Positions 16,603 to 26,463 of a stretch of 64,000 nt of DNA are shown here, piece by piece. The notes beneath the pieces are model-generated. The model made no database searches. It was not told where the DNA came from and was given only the letters and a program-made list of their open reading frames with translations. The translations under genes and the position numbers were made by a program. Source of the stretch: UBA7672 sp041166025 (GTDB taxonomy: Bacteria; Pseudomonadota; Alphaproteobacteria; Caulobacterales; Hyphomonadaceae); contig JBEAMJ010000028.1 in assembly GCA_041166025.1 (NCBI GenBank), forward strand, positions 124,001 to 188,000, in the 5' to 3' direction. Numbering within the stretch: position 1 is the stretch's first letter; each line of letters opens with the position of its first letter.

Positions 16603-17192
16603 CGCTCAGACAGCCGCCCAATCGGAAATCGTTGCCCGGATGAGGCTATGCTCAGCGTCTCTTCCTCCCAATCGGGCTCAGCCAGACCGACAAGGTCGTA
16701 CCAGGCCGGGCGCGACAACTTCGCCTCAAGGCCGCCGCGGACCCGGACATAGGTCGAGGGCTCGCCAGTTCGGCCATCCGTCTCGACGCGCATTGGATGA
16801 TCTGCGTCCACCGCCACGACATCGCCCACATTCGTCGTGACCAGTATCACCTGATGTCCGCCAGCCTCATGCCGGTCCACACGCACGCCCACGAACGGGG
16901 CGTCCTCGACCCTGACCACCACTTTTTCGTGAGGGGTGACGAGGTAGTGGCCGTCCGCATCGCGCCGCAGGATGGTGGAAAACAGCCGGACCAGCTTTTC
17001 CCGGCTGAACCGCACTCCGTCCTGCCACCAGGAGCCGTCGCGCCGGATCTCGAGGCCGATATCCCCGCAATGGGCGGGGTTCCACAAATGTACGGGCGGA
17101 AGGGAACGGGGCTTTTCCAAACCCGCTTCCGCCTGCAAGGTGGAAACCAGCTCCGCAAGCGAAGTGGCTATCGGGGCGTTCGCGTTCGACAT
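16599..17192 (-). CDS. DUF1285 family protein
   Basis: A 197-residue protein matching the DUF1285 layout: PVHLWNPAHCGDIGLEIRRDGSW near the start (strand-rich repeat with the conserved Asp-Trp), YLVTPHEKVVVRVEDAPFVG in the middle and a C-terminal domain. Family structures are known, but the function is not. It heads the leftward cca operon and is divergent from the MoxR operon, with 38 bases between start codons, so the two promoters must overlap. Confidence 0.85.
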   Translation of the reverse strand: MSNANAPIATSLAELVSTLQAEAGLEKPRSLPPVHLWNPAHCGDIGLEIRRDGSWWQDGVRFSREKLVRLFSTILRRDADGHYLVTPHEKVVVRVEDAPFVGVRVDRHEAGGHQVILVTTNVGDVVAVDADHPMRVETDGRTGEPSTYVRVRGGLEAKLSRPAWYDLVGLAEPDWEEETLSIASSGQRFPIGRLSER

Positions 17193-17230
17193 GGCGGTTC
17201 GGCTCCGGGCTCGCCTCCAGAGATAGGTAA

Positions 17231-18247
17231 ATGCGCAGCATGAGTGAAGCCGCTATCGCCAACGCTCCCTCCCAGGAGATCGTCAAGGAAGCTGACGCCG
17301 CGGTGCAACTGCTCGCACAGGTGCGCTCGGAGATCGGTAAGGTCGTCTTCGGACAGGAGCGGGTTGTTGAACTCGTGCTGGCCACCATCCTGGCTGGCGG
17401 TCATGCCCTGTTGATCGGCGCGCCGGGCCTGGCCAAGACCAAGCTGGTGGAAACAACCGCCCGGGCGCTGGGTCTCGACTGGGGCCGGGTGCAGTTCACG
17501 CCGGACCTGATGCCCTCGGACATCCTCGGTTCGGAGATCCTCGATGAGAGTTCGTCGGGGGGCCGGGCCTTCCGGTTCGTGAAGGGCCCGATCTTCACCA
17601 GCCTCCTGATGGCCGACGAAATCAACCGCGCGAGCCCACGCACGCAATCCGCATTGCTGCAGGCAATGCAGGAGCGGCATGTAACGGTGGCGGGCGCGAG
17701 CTATGACCTGCCCAAGCCCTTCCACGTTCTGGCAACGCAGAACCCGATCGAGCAGGAAGGAACCTATCCGCTGCCGGAAGCCCAACTCGACCGCTTTCTG
17801 CTGAAGGTCGATGTCGACTATCCCGATGCAGAAACCGAGCGTCGCATTCTCGTGGAGACGACTGGTCTCAGCGATGCAGTCGTGCGTCCCGTGCTGGACG
17901 CCGAGAAGCTGATCGCCATGCAGGCGCTGGTAAGGCGCATGCCCGTGCCAGAGTCGGTGCTCGAGGCGATCCTCAAGCTGATCCGCTCGGCGCGGCCTGA
18001 GCAGACCGACCATCCGCAGGTGAAGAAGCGCGTCGACTGGGGTCCCAGCCCACGCGCCGGACAGGCGCTGATGCTTGCGGCGCGCTCGCGCGCATTGCTG
18101 CGCGGACGCCTCGCGCCCTCGCTCGACGACATCGAGGCGCTTGCCGAACCTGCGCTCGGCCACCGCATGGCGCTCGCCTACGATCCGACCGGCCAGGGCG
18201 GCACGCTGTCGGCGCTGATCCAGGAACTCGCCGCGAAAGCCGCCTAA
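17231..18247 (+). CDS. MoxR family AAA+ ATPase
   Basis: A 338-residue MoxR ATPase (AAA_3 core plus lid). The Walker A is IGAPGLAKTKLVE, Walker B/sensor region LLMADEINRASPRTQSALL, followed by ATQNPIEQEGTYPLPEAQLDRF, a hallmark of MoxR. These ATPases act as chaperones for proteins with von Willebrand A domains encoded next to them. It begins a four-gene rightward operon with DUF58 and two membrane VWA/BatA-like proteins, so it probably matures or remodels a membrane complex. Confidence 0.93.
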   Translation: MRSMSEAAIANAPSQEIVKEADAAVQLLAQVRSEIGKVVFGQERVVELVLATILAGGHALLIGAPGLAKTKLVETTARALGLDWGRVQFTPDLMPSDILGSEILDESSSGGRAFRFVKGPIFTSLLMADEINRASPRTQSALLQAMQERHVTVAGASYDLPKPFHVLATQNPIEQEGTYPLPEAQLDRFLLKVDVDYPDAETERRILVETTGLSDAVVRPVLDAEKLIAMQALVRRMPVPESVLEAILKLIRSARPEQTDHPQVKKRVDWGPSPRAGQALMLAARSRALLRGRLAPSLDDIEALAEPALGHRMALAYDPTGQGGTLSALIQELAAKAA

Positions 18248-18275
18248 CCTTCGCCTCATCCAGGGATCTCCCCGC

Positions 18276-19151
18276 TTGCCCCAGGCGCCTCTCTCGCAAC
18301 TCAAAGCCGAAGCCGCAGCGCTTGCAGGCGATCTCGGCACGCTGACAACGCGGGCCCGCGCCGCAAGCGCCGCGCACCTCGGCTCGGCGGGGCGGCGCAA
18401 GGCTGGGATGGGCGAGAATTTCTGGCAGTATCGGCGTCACACGCAGGAAGACAGTGTCGAACGGATCGATTGGCGGCGCTCTGCACGTGAGGAGCACCTG
18501 TTCGTCCGAGAGACGGAGCTCGAAACAGCGCGAACCTTCCTGTTCTGGTGCGATCCGAGCCCGGGCTTTCACTGGTCCAGCGCGGAGAACGCCCCGCTGA
18601 AGGCCGACCGCGCGCTTCTTCTGTGCATGGCGTTGGCCGGCGCCCTGTCGCGTTCAGGCGAGCGGTGCGGCGCGCTTGGCGGCGGGCGCGGCGCAGTGTC
18701 GGGGGCGCGGGCGCCATCGCGCGTCGGCGAGGATATCCGCAATTTCAAGCCTGACCTGCCCTTTCCGAAGCCGCCACGTGACACGGCAGCCGCGGTGATC
18801 TGCAGCGACTTCTATTCGCCTCTGGATGAATGGCGGGGGCGGCTTTCGCCAGTCGCCGCGAAATGCCGGGATGGCGTCCTGCTGCAGGTCTGCGATCCGA
18901 TCGAGGAAGTCTACCCCTTCAACGGTCGGGTGCGGTTCTTCCGCCCGGGGCAGGAGCGCGAGCGGCTGATCGGCCGGGCCGAGTCGATACGCGACGGCTA
19001 TCTCGACAAGTTCGCCCAGCGCCGCAAGGACATGAGCGATCTGGCCGCCGAGTTGGGCTGGCGCTTCGTCTCGCACGTCACCAGCGGGGAGGCGCGCACT
19101 CCGCTCGGCAAGCTCGCCTATGGCTTCGAGATCAGCGGAGCCGCCGCGTGA
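18276..19151 (+). CDS. DUF58 domain protein
   Basis: A 291-residue DUF58 protein, the usual partner of MoxR. The DUF58 core motif is FWQYRRHTQEDSVERIDWRRSAR (split here as WQYRRHTQED and IDWRRSA), and ETELETARTFLFWCD follows. It lacks the N-terminal membrane helices seen in longer DUF58 proteins. The start is a TTG at 18276 behind a weak AGGGA site. The stop overlaps the next start (GTGA), so expression is coupled. Confidence 0.88.
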   Translation: MPQAPLSQLKAEAAALAGDLGTLTTRARAASAAHLGSAGRRKAGMGENFWQYRRHTQEDSVERIDWRRSAREEHLFVRETELETARTFLFWCDPSPGFHWSSAENAPLKADRALLLCMALAGALSRSGERCGALGGGRGAVSGARAPSRVGEDIRNFKPDLPFPKPPRDTAAAVICSDFYSPLDEWRGRLSPVAAKCRDGVLLQVCDPIEEVYPFNGRVRFFRPGQERERLIGRAESIRDGYLDKFAQRRKDMSDLAAELGWRFVSHVTSGEARTPLGKLAYGFEISGAAA

Positions 19152-21883
19152 GCCTGGGCCCGTTCCTGTTCCTGCAACCCTGGGCGCTGCTCGGCCTGAT
19201 CGCGCTGCCGCTCTTGTGGCTGCTGCTGCGCGCGACGCCGCCCGAGCCCAAGCGCTTCGCCCTGCCCTCCCTGGCCCTGCTTGATGATCTGAAGCCGGAG
19301 GAGGAGACGCCGGCGCGGACGCCGTGGTGGCTGTTGCTGCTGCGCATGATTGCTCTGGCGCTGGCCATCCTCGGCTTTGCCCGGCCGACCTGGGCGCCGA
19401 ATGCGCAGGTCGACACCGTCGGCGGCACGCTGATCGTGGTGGACGATGGCTGGACCAGCGCCGAACGCTGGCGCGACATCGTGCGCACGGCCACGGCGGC
19501 AGTTGACGAAGCCTCGCAGGATGGCGGGGCCGTGCATGTGATGTTCACCGCGCCGCGCGATGTCGCGCGCGATCCTTCCGAAGCCCTGGATGCCGAGTCC
19601 GCGCGGCAACTGCTGCGCAATGCGCGACCGGCAGCCTGGCTGCCGGATCGCACTGCGGCGCTGGAGCAGCTCAATGCGAGGGACCTCAAGCCAGGGCGGA
19701 TCGTATGGGCGACGGATGGCTTCGATCATGACAGCGCGGGAGCTTTCGCGCGTGCACTGGCTGCGAAGGCGTCAACCGACGTACGGATAAACCGGCCGAA
19801 GGGCGCCTTCGCCATCACCTCGGCAGACTCCTCCGCTGAAGGGGCGCGCGTGGCCGTGGTGCGGGCTGGCACGGAGCCCGGCGTCACGGCAGACATCATC
19901 GCAGAGACCGCAGAGGGAGCGTCAATCGCCTCCACGCGCATCGCCTTCAATGGCGGGGACACAAGCGCCGAAGCTGCCTTCCCGATACCCGCAGCGGCGC
20001 TCAACCGCGTCGCTCGCTTTCGCATTGGCGGATCGCCCTCGGCCGGCGGCGTCTGGCTATGGGACGACACCGCGCGGCGGCCGCATGTCGGGCTGGCGGA
20101 TACACGCGACGAGGCCCAGCCGCTGCTGTCCGAGCACTACTATGCGCGCAAGGCCCTGCAGCCCTATGCGCAGCTGACCGAGAAGCGGCTTGGCGACCTT
20201 CTGGATACGCCGATCGACGCGATCATCATGGGCGACCGCGGCGTGATCGACGATGCGATGCGCGAGCGCCTGACGGCATGGATCGAGAAGGGCGGCGTGC
20301 TGATCCGATTCGCGGGACCGCGGCTTGCAGCGCAGGAAGGCGCGCTGACGCCGGTCACGTTGCGCCCGACCTCGCGCTCGCTTGGCTCCTCACTGTCGTG
20401 GGAAACGCCGCAACGCATCGCGGACTTCCCGGCGACCTCGCCCTTCACCGGCATCCCACGCCCGACAGACACGGCCGTGCGGCAGCAGGTGCTGGCGCAG
20501 CCTTCCTCCGAACTCGAAAGCCTGACCTGGGCCAAGCTGGAGGACGGAACCCCGCTGGTGACCGCCCGCCGCATGGGTCGCGGCGAGCTGATCCTGTTCC
20601 ACGTCACCGCCGATCCCGACTGGTCTGACCTGCCCTATACGGGCGCCTTCGTGGAAATGCTTCGGCGCGCCGTTGTTTCGGGTGGCGAGCGATCCGGGCC
20701 GGCGGCGCTGGGAACGGAAGGTACGTTGACACCATCGCGCGTGCTCGACGGGTTCGGCGTCCTGTCACCGCCACAATCCTCGGCCATGCCCATTCCCGCA
20801 GCCAGTTTCCTGACGACGCGGCCCGGACCGACCACACCGCCAGGGCTTTATGTCGGCCCAGGCGGCGAACGAGCGCTGAATGCCGGTGCACCGGCGCCTG
20901 CAGCGTTCAATGACTGGCCGGCGGAGGTAAGCGTGACGGAGCAGGCACAGCTTGTCGAACGCGCCGGCCTTGGCGGCTGGATGCTGGCGCTCGCGCTCGC
21001 CATTGTCGCCATCGACCTGATCATTGCACTCGCGTTCGCTGGACGCCTGCCGCGCTTGTTCTCTGGGAAGGCGGCTGCAGGACTTGCTGTGTTCTTCCTC
21101 ACCGCAGCAACCCTGGGCCTTGCTCCGCAGGCGTCGGCGCAGACATCGGAGCAGCTGGCGCGCGAAGCGGCGGCGAAACTGCGCTTTGCCTACATCAAGA
21201 CGGGCGATCGACGCCTCGACGACACGACACGGGCGGGGCTGTTCGGACTATCCTACCAGCTGGGCCTGCGCACCTCGGTCGAGCCGGACCAGCCGCATGG
21301 CGTCGATCCGGCGCGCGACAATCTCGAACTCTATCCGATGATTTATTACGCAGTGCCGCGCGATGCGAAGCCGTTCTCGCCGGCTGCAGTGGCGAAGATC
21401 AACGGCTATCTGAGGTCCGGCGGAGCCTTCGTCGTGGATACGCGTGACGCAGCGCCGGGACGGGATGTGAGCCAGGACCTGCAGCGCCTGCTCCAGGGGA
21501 TTGACGCGCCCCCGCTGCAGCCCGCGCCGGCCAATCATGTGCTGACCAAGAGCTACTATCTGATCCGCACCTTCCCGGGCCGGCTCAACGGGCGCCTCTG
21601 GATCGAAAGCGGCGCGCTCGACCGCGACAGCCGCCGCGGCGATGGCGTCTCCGGCCTGTTCATCGGCGGCTCGGACTGGGCCGGCGCCTGGGCGATTGAC
21701 CAGAACTCGGGCAAGCCGCTGCTCACCATGGATGGCGGCCCGCAGGCGCGTGAGATGGCCTATCGTTTCGGCATCAACCTGGTGATGTACATTCTCACCG
21801 GCAACTACAAGGAAGACCAGGTCCACATTCCCGACCTGCTCGAACGGCTCGGCACATCCCGTGACAGGGGCAACGGCCCATGA
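19148..21883 (+). CDS. BatA-like N-terminal plus DUF4159 membrane protein
   Basis: A 911-residue membrane protein. The first 80 residues hold two helices and the BatA N-terminal pattern (FLFLQPWALLGLIALPLLWLL, then KRFALPSLALLDDL). A degenerate VWA-like region follows, then a central part with a glutamine-amidotransferase-like fold. Two helices stand at about 615-655, and the C-terminal DUF4159 region carries LRFAYIKTGDRRLDD and a YPMIYYAVP stretch. The GTG at 19148 shares GTGA with DUF58; the frame is open further left but that part lies inside DUF58 and is not family sequence. The protein is anchored with a large periplasmic part. Confidence 0.85.
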   Translation: MSLGPFLFLQPWALLGLIALPLLWLLLRATPPEPKRFALPSLALLDDLKPEEETPARTPWWLLLLRMIALALAILGFARPTWAPNAQVDTVGGTLIVVDDGWTSAERWRDIVRTATAAVDEASQDGGAVHVMFTAPRDVARDPSEALDAESARQLLRNARPAAWLPDRTAALEQLNARDLKPGRIVWATDGFDHDSAGAFARALAAKASTDVRINRPKGAFAITSADSSAEGARVAVVRAGTEPGVTADIIAETAEGASIASTRIAFNGGDTSAEAAFPIPAAALNRVARFRIGGSPSAGGVWLWDDTARRPHVGLADTRDEAQPLLSEHYYARKALQPYAQLTEKRLGDLLDTPIDAIIMGDRGVIDDAMRERLTAWIEKGGVLIRFAGPRLAAQEGALTPVTLRPTSRSLGSSLSWETPQRIADFPATSPFTGIPRPTDTAVRQQVLAQPSSELESLTWAKLEDGTPLVTARRMGRGELILFHVTADPDWSDLPYTGAFVEMLRRAVVSGGERSGPAALGTEGTLTPSRVLDGFGVLSPPQSSAMPIPAASFLTTRPGPTTPPGLYVGPGGERALNAGAPAPAAFNDWPAEVSVTEQAQLVERAGLGGWMLALALAIVAIDLIIALAFAGRLPRLFSGKAAAGLAVFFLTAATLGLAPQASAQTSEQLAREAAAKLRFAYIKTGDRRLDDTTRAGLFGLSYQLGLRTSVEPDQPHGVDPARDNLELYPMIYYAVPRDAKPFSPAAVAKINGYLRSGGAFVVDTRDAAPGRDVSQDLQRLLQGIDAPPLQPAPANHVLTKSYYLIRTFPGRLNGRLWIESGALDRDSRRGDGVSGLFIGGSDWAGAWAIDQNSGKPLLTMDGGPQAREMAYRFGINLVMYILTGNYKEDQVHIPDLLERLGTSRDRGNGP

Positions 21884-23925
21884 TGGATGCCGCACGCCTC
21901 GGTTTCGATCCCCTGATCCCGTGGATTGCGCTTTGGGCGCTCGCCGGCGGCGCCTTTGCGCTGTGGGGCGCCTATCTTTTCCTGCGCGGCAAGGCGTGGC
22001 TTTTCCGCGCGCTCGCCCTGACTGTTCTCACGCTCGCCCTCGCCAATCCGCTGTGGATCGAGGAACAGCGCGAGCCACTGAAGGACGTCGTCGCCGTCGT
22101 CATGGACCGTTCGGAAAGCATGAACTTCCGCGGGCGCACAGAGACGGCCCAGGCCGCCTATGATGCGCTGCGCCGCGACATCGAGACGGATGAACAGCTC
22201 GAACTCCGTATCGCAGAGACCGACCCGGGCGCGGACGGCACCGACATGTACATCGCGCTACAGTCGGCGCTGTCCGATGTGCCGCGCGATCGCATTGCCG
22301 GCGCGGTGATGATCACAGACGGGCAGATCCACGATATTCCGGAGAATACATCGGACGCTGCACAACTCGGCCCCGTGCACGCCATGATCGTCGGCGGCGA
22401 GGATGAGATCGACCGCAACGTCGAGATCCAGTCGGTTCCATCTTTCTCGATCATCGATCAGCGCGTCGAGATGCGCATACGCGTCAACGACCCGAGCGCC
22501 ACCACGGTGGAGGTCGGCGTCACGATCAATGGCGAACCCCAGCCGAGCCAGACAGTGCAGGTCGGCGAACCGCAGATGATCCCGTTTACGCTCCGCACGA
22601 GGGGCGAGAACCTGATCGTCCTGTCGGTGGACGGCATCCCGAACGAGCTGACGCTGGCGAACAACCTCGCCTCGGCCCGCATCTCTGGCGTGCAGGACCG
22701 GTTGCGCGTGCTGCTGGTGACAGGAGAGCCGCATGCGGGCGCACGGGTCTGGCGCGACCTGCTCAAGTCGGATCCTGCGGTGGATCTCGTCCACTTCACG
22801 ATCCTTCGCCCGCCGCACAAGTCGGATAATGTGCCGACCGAGGAGATTGCGCTGATCGCCTTCCCGAAGCAGCAGCTGTTCCGGGAAAAGCTGGACGAAT
22901 TCGACCTCGTCATCTTCGATCACGAGCTTCGCCCAGCAGTTCTCGAAGAAGCCTATCTCGACCGCGTTGCACGTTATGTCGAACGCGGCGGCGCGCTCCT
23001 GATCGCATCAGGACCGCCATATCCGGGGGCCTATATGCTCTACAACACCCCGCTCGGCGGCGTGCTGCCGGGCCGGGCGACGGGAGAGATGGTGGACGGC
23101 CGCTTTGTTCCCCGGCTGACGGATCTCGGCAAGCGCCATTCCGTTACGGCTACGCTCTCCACCGAGGGCTGGGGTCCGTGGATGCGTTACATGAAGCTGG
23201 AACAGGGCAATTCCGAAGCCCTGATGCAGACGCCGAATGGCGCGCCGCTGCTGCTGCTCAACCGCGTCGGCCAGGGTCGTGTCGCCAGCGTGATGTCGGA
23301 CCAGCTCTGGCTGTGGGCGCGCGGCTATGAAGGCGGCGGCCCCTATGCCGAGCTCATCCGCCGCACAGCGCACTGGCTGATGAAGGAGCCTGAGCTGGAA
23401 GAGGAATTGCTGACGCTGGAAGCTGGCGCATCCGCCGAAGTGAAGGCGCGGCTGCAGACGCTGTCGGACTCGCCGCCGAAGCTCACCCTGCGAGGGCCTG
23501 ACGGCGCCGAGACGACAAGCGACTGGACGCTGGTCTCGCCAGGCATCTATCAGGCGGCGACGGCGGCGCCCGCGCTTGGTCTTTATCGCGCGACGAGCGG
23601 CAAGCTAAACGCCGTGACGCTGCGTGGCCCCACCCATCCGCGCGAATATCTCGACCTGCGCGCGACGACCGAGAAGGTGCAGCCGCTCGCCGCCGCGACG
23701 TTGGGCGGCGTCTTCCGCCTCGGCGCGGACGGCTCACCCAGCATGCCGCGCCTGCAGCGTGTGGGCGAACAAGGCCCGGCCGCCGCGAACGACTGGTACG
23801 GGTTGCGGCGCCGCGAGGCTTACGCCGTGCGCGCCACGGAGAGCACGACGCTGCTGCCGGGCGTCGTCGGGATGCTGCTGGCGTGCGCGTTCATGATGCT
23901 CGCGTGGCGTCGCGAGGGGCGCTAA
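21880..23925 (+). CDS. Membrane protein with VWA-like and glutamine-amidotransferase-like domains
   Basis: A 681-residue protein with two N-terminal helices (about 10-60). A VWA-like segment follows with VVAVVMDRSESMNFRGR, a MIDAS-type DxSxS, and the GAVMITDGQIHDIP strand. A GATase1-like domain comes next (RVLLVTGEPHAGARVWRDLL and the DLVIFDHELRP strand), and a single C-terminal helix ends the chain. Its ATG overlaps the previous stop (ATGA). It is the last gene of the MoxR operon and probably the VWA client of that ATPase. It ends tail-to-tail with the next minus-strand gene through CTAA. Confidence 0.82.
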   Translation: MMDAARLGFDPLIPWIALWALAGGAFALWGAYLFLRGKAWLFRALALTVLTLALANPLWIEEQREPLKDVVAVVMDRSESMNFRGRTETAQAAYDALRRDIETDEQLELRIAETDPGADGTDMYIALQSALSDVPRDRIAGAVMITDGQIHDIPENTSDAAQLGPVHAMIVGGEDEIDRNVEIQSVPSFSIIDQRVEMRIRVNDPSATTVEVGVTINGEPQPSQTVQVGEPQMIPFTLRTRGENLIVLSVDGIPNELTLANNLASARISGVQDRLRVLLVTGEPHAGARVWRDLLKSDPAVDLVHFTILRPPHKSDNVPTEEIALIAFPKQQLFREKLDEFDLVIFDHELRPAVLEEAYLDRVARYVERGGALLIASGPPYPGAYMLYNTPLGGVLPGRATGEMVDGRFVPRLTDLGKRHSVTATLSTEGWGPWMRYMKLEQGNSEALMQTPNGAPLLLLNRVGQGRVASVMSDQLWLWARGYEGGGPYAELIRRTAHWLMKEPELEEELLTLEAGASAEVKARLQTLSDSPPKLTLRGPDGAETTSDWTLVSPGIYQAATAAPALGLYRATSGKLNAVTLRGPTHPREYLDLRATTEKVQPLAAATLGGVFRLGADGSPSMPRLQRVGEQGPAAANDWYGLRRREAYAVRATESTTLLPGVVGMLLACAFMMLAWRREGR

Positions 23926-24563
23926 ACAACTTCAGCGTGAGGGGATTGCGCCGCAAACCATCCCCTTCGCCTCGCGGTCTCGTAAATGCCGATGTCGATA
24001 CTGAAACTGAGGCATGCGAGCGCTCCGATCAGAATGCTCGACATCCAGGCGGGCTCACCGAAGTTGGACAGGAAGGTAAACATCGCCACCGACCAAGCTG
24101 ACCAGGCGCAAATCAAGACCACTGCGAACAGCCAGCGCATAGGATCGGGCATGCTTAACCGGCGTTGTTTTGTGTGCGGTCCCGCAAGCTCCCAGCGAAC
24201 AAGGGCTGATCTCGCCTTGACGCCAACGAGGAGCGCCAACAGGACGAACAAAGCTCCGCTGAATGCTCCAGCCCACCATGGCGAAATTCGGAGCAGCCGC
24301 AAAATGTCGGAACCGAAGAACTGCATCGAGATGACAAGAGCCGCCGACAGCGCAATCACGATCGTAGCAAGACGGGCTTCTCCGCGACTGACGGGCATGG
24401 TGGAGCGCTCAAACTTCGCGCGCATCTCCGGCGTCATCGACGGAGAGTTCAGCACCGCGCCATTCTCCCCGAATATCGGCTCAAAGGGCTCCGCAGCCAT
24501 AGCGAGATCCAGCTTTCGGCGCAGAGAGTAGCCGGAACCGGCCAGGCTGTCAGCCCTTAACAC
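23922..24563 (-). CDS. Hypothetical four-helix membrane protein
   Basis: A protein of up to 213 residues that I do not recognise. Four transmembrane helices are apparent in two pairs: LATIVIALSAALVISM and WWAGAFSGALFVLLALLVG, then WLFAVVLICAWSAWSVAMF and MSSILIGALACLSFSID. The start is uncertain: GTG 24563 overlaps the end of the upstream acetyltransferase gene, and ATG 24500 is an alternative; neither has a good ribosome site. The stop overlaps that of the convergent MoxR-operon gene. Confidence 0.65.
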   Translation of the reverse strand: MLRADSLAGSGYSLRRKLDLAMAAEPFEPIFGENGAVLNSPSMTPEMRAKFERSTMPVSRGEARLATIVIALSAALVISMQFFGSDILRLLRISPWWAGAFSGALFVLLALLVGVKARSALVRWELAGPHTKQRRLSMPDPMRWLFAVVLICAWSAWSVAMFTFLSNFGEPAWMSSILIGALACLSFSIDIGIYETARRRGWFAAQSPHAEVV

Positions 24564-25074
24564 CCGAACGCGGCACGCCCAGCATGCCGCCGAGCTTCCC
24601 CGCCCGCGGGTCGAGGTCGCGGATCAGGACACGCTTCTGATCGACCGGACCGGGCAGCTGGAAACGGCCGTCGGTCGCCTTGAAGCCAAAGCGTTCATAA
24701 TAATCGAGGTCGCCAACCAGGATCACGGCGGCGTAGCCCTGTTCGCGACAGACACCGATCGCGCGCTCCATGAGCTTGAAGGCGACGCCGTTGCCACGGC
24801 GGCGCTCGGCCACAGCGATGGGGCCAAGGAAGGCGGCGCGGCCCTGCTCCCCAACTGTCACCGGCCAGACGCGGACCACGCCGGTCAGACCCTCCGAGTC
24901 TATGGCGACAAGACTGGCATCAGCGATCTTCACGTTCCCTTCGCGTAACCGTTCGGCCGTTTTGGCGAAGCGGCCAGGGCCAAACACCTCGTCGTAGAGG
25001 GCTTCAACGGCGGCGGAATGCTCCGGCGCGTCGAGGACGATGGAATAGGCGGGAATCGCGGCGGCGGTGTTCAC
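24550..25074 (-). CDS. GNAT family N-acetyltransferase
   Basis: A GNAT protein of about 174 residues. The acetyl-CoA site is recognisable in LGPIAVAERRRGNGVAFKLM (motif A with R-R-x-G-N-G), and DLDYYERFGFKATDG is the typical C-terminal strand. It resembles the YhbS-type acetyltransferases. GTG 25074 is taken as start because the family domain follows at once (YSIVLDAPEH); the frame stays open to 25140. The substrate is unknown. Confidence 0.8.
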   Translation of the reverse strand: MNTAAAIPAYSIVLDAPEHSAAVEALYDEVFGPGRFAKTAERLREGNVKIADASLVAIDSEGLTGVVRVWPVTVGEQGRAAFLGPIAVAERRRGNGVAFKLMERAIGVCREQGYAAVILVGDLDYYERFGFKATDGRFQLPGPVDQKRVLIRDLDPRAGKLGGMLGVPRSGVKG

Positions 25075-25340
25075 GGGGCGATAGCTCCGAAGACGAGAGT
25101 GACGAACCAACGACCGCAGCTCTTGGCGGGATTGCCTCAAGCCCAGGTCAGTGCATCACCGCTGGTCGCCGTTTTCCTCCCGCAAGGCGGGGGCCCTTCG
25201 CGCAGCCGGTTATTGGCAGGTGCAGATAGGGATAGTTGCGGCTCTTCGCAAGAAAATTCTCCTGTCTCCCGGCGCCTGGGCCCGGCTTCCCAGCGAAGCG
25301 CCGCCGTGCTGAGTAGCCAAAAACTTCCGGAGGAAATCCC

Positions 25341-26258
25341 ATGGGCGTGCTCGAGGGCAAGGTCGTTCTGATCACCGGCGGCGGTAACGGCATCGGCAAG
25401 GAAACAGCGCTCCTGCTGGCGCGCGAGGGCGCCAAGGTGGTGGTGAACGACCTCGGCGGCAGCCTCACGGGCGGCGATGAAGGCTCCGCGGGCCCGGCCG
25501 AGCAGGTGGCGCAGCAGATCCGCGCAGCGGGCGGCCAGGCGGCTTCCAACTCGGATAGCGTGGCCGACTATCGGTCCGTCCAGCGCATGGTCGAGCAGGC
25601 GAAGGACACGTTCGGCGGCCTGCATGCGATCGTGAACCCGGCCGGCATCCTGCGCGACACGATGTTTCATAAGATGACCGAGGAGGACTGGGACAAGGTG
25701 ATCGCCGTCCACCTGCGCGGTTCATTCAACGTGACGCGCGCCTCGATCGAGCTCTTCCGTGAGCAGAAGGACGGGGCCTATGTGTTGTTCACGTCCACGT
25801 CCGGACTGATCGGAAACATCGGCCAGGCGAATTATGCGGCGGCCAAGATGGGCATTGTCGGGCTGTCTCGGATCGTCGCCATGGAAGGCGCCCGGAACAA
25901 TGTCCGCTCGAATGTGATCGCCCCGTTCGCCTGGACCCGTATGATCGAGTCGATCCCGGTCAAGGATGAGGCCAGCGCCCAGCGCGTCGGCCGCATGAAG
26001 GCGGCCATGCGGGCCGACCAGGTCGCCCAGCTGGCCGTGGCGCTCTGTGCGGAAAGCGCCAAGCACGTGACCAGTCAGATTTTCGGGGTCCGCGGCAACG
26101 AAATCGTGCTGTTTGACCAGCCACGCCCGATCCGTTCCATGGCCGACCTGACGGGGTGGAATCCGCAGAAAATCCTCGACACCTGCCTGCCCGCCATGGC
26201 CCCCGATTTCTTCAAACTGGATGCCTCCGCGGATGTCTTCCCCTACGACCCTGTCTGA
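25341..26258 (+). CDS. SDR family oxidoreductase, MFE-2/17-beta-HSD4-like
   Basis: A 305-residue NAD(P)-dependent dehydrogenase. It has the Rossmann motif VVLITGGGNGIGKE, a VVVNDLGGSLTGGDEGS insertion like the dehydrogenase part of peroxisomal multifunctional enzyme 2, NPAG in place of the usual NNAG, and the catalytic Ser and YxxxK (STSGLIGNIGQANYAAAKMG). The long C-terminal tail (about residues 250-305) suggests a 3-hydroxyacyl-CoA or sterol-type substrate. The ATG follows a strong CGGAGGAAATCCC site. It appears monocistronic. Confidence 0.9.
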   Translation: MGVLEGKVVLITGGGNGIGKETALLLAREGAKVVVNDLGGSLTGGDEGSAGPAEQVAQQIRAAGGQAASNSDSVADYRSVQRMVEQAKDTFGGLHAIVNPAGILRDTMFHKMTEEDWDKVIAVHLRGSFNVTRASIELFREQKDGAYVLFTSTSGLIGNIGQANYAAAKMGIVGLSRIVAMEGARNNVRSNVIAPFAWTRMIESIPVKDEASAQRVGRMKAAMRADQVAQLAVALCAESAKHVTSQIFGVRGNEIVLFDQPRPIRSMADLTGWNPQKILDTCLPAMAPDFFKLDASADVFPYDPV

Positions 26259-26373
26259 CCGAAAAAAGCCCAGCCCCGACACACTTTTTTGGAGGCGCGG
26301 GCGGGGATTTATGGTTTAGAAAGCGTTCCGTCCGCAGATCGTATGCGGAGAGGTCGTCAGCTTGCTTTTGCAC

Positions 26374-26463
26374 ATGGAAATGCCCGGAAAACGTAAGACC
26401 CGGCCGGCCCGGGCCGTCGCCGCGCATGCGCCGTGCAGGCTCCCTCTCCGGAGGAACGGCTGA
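26374..26463 (+). CDS. Possible 29-codon basic peptide coupled to the metallopeptidase
   Basis: A short frame of 29 codons (begins MEMPGKRKTRPARAV, ends RRNG) ends in a TGA that shares a base with the ATG of the metallopeptidase (TGATG). About one third of its residues are Arg or Lys. No ribosome site is evident before ATG 26374. Such short frames arise by chance in GC-rich DNA, so only its position at the head of a peptidase/ATP-grasp operon makes it worth listing. Confidence 0.25.
   Translation: MEMPGKRKTRPARAVAAHAPCRLPLRRNG

Noticed and set aside
18830..19147. N-terminal extension of the BatA/DUF4159 protein
   Set aside because: The extension lies within DUF58 in another frame and is Arg-rich nonsense; the GTG at 19148 with a GTGA overlap and a hydrophobic BatA start is the real beginning.
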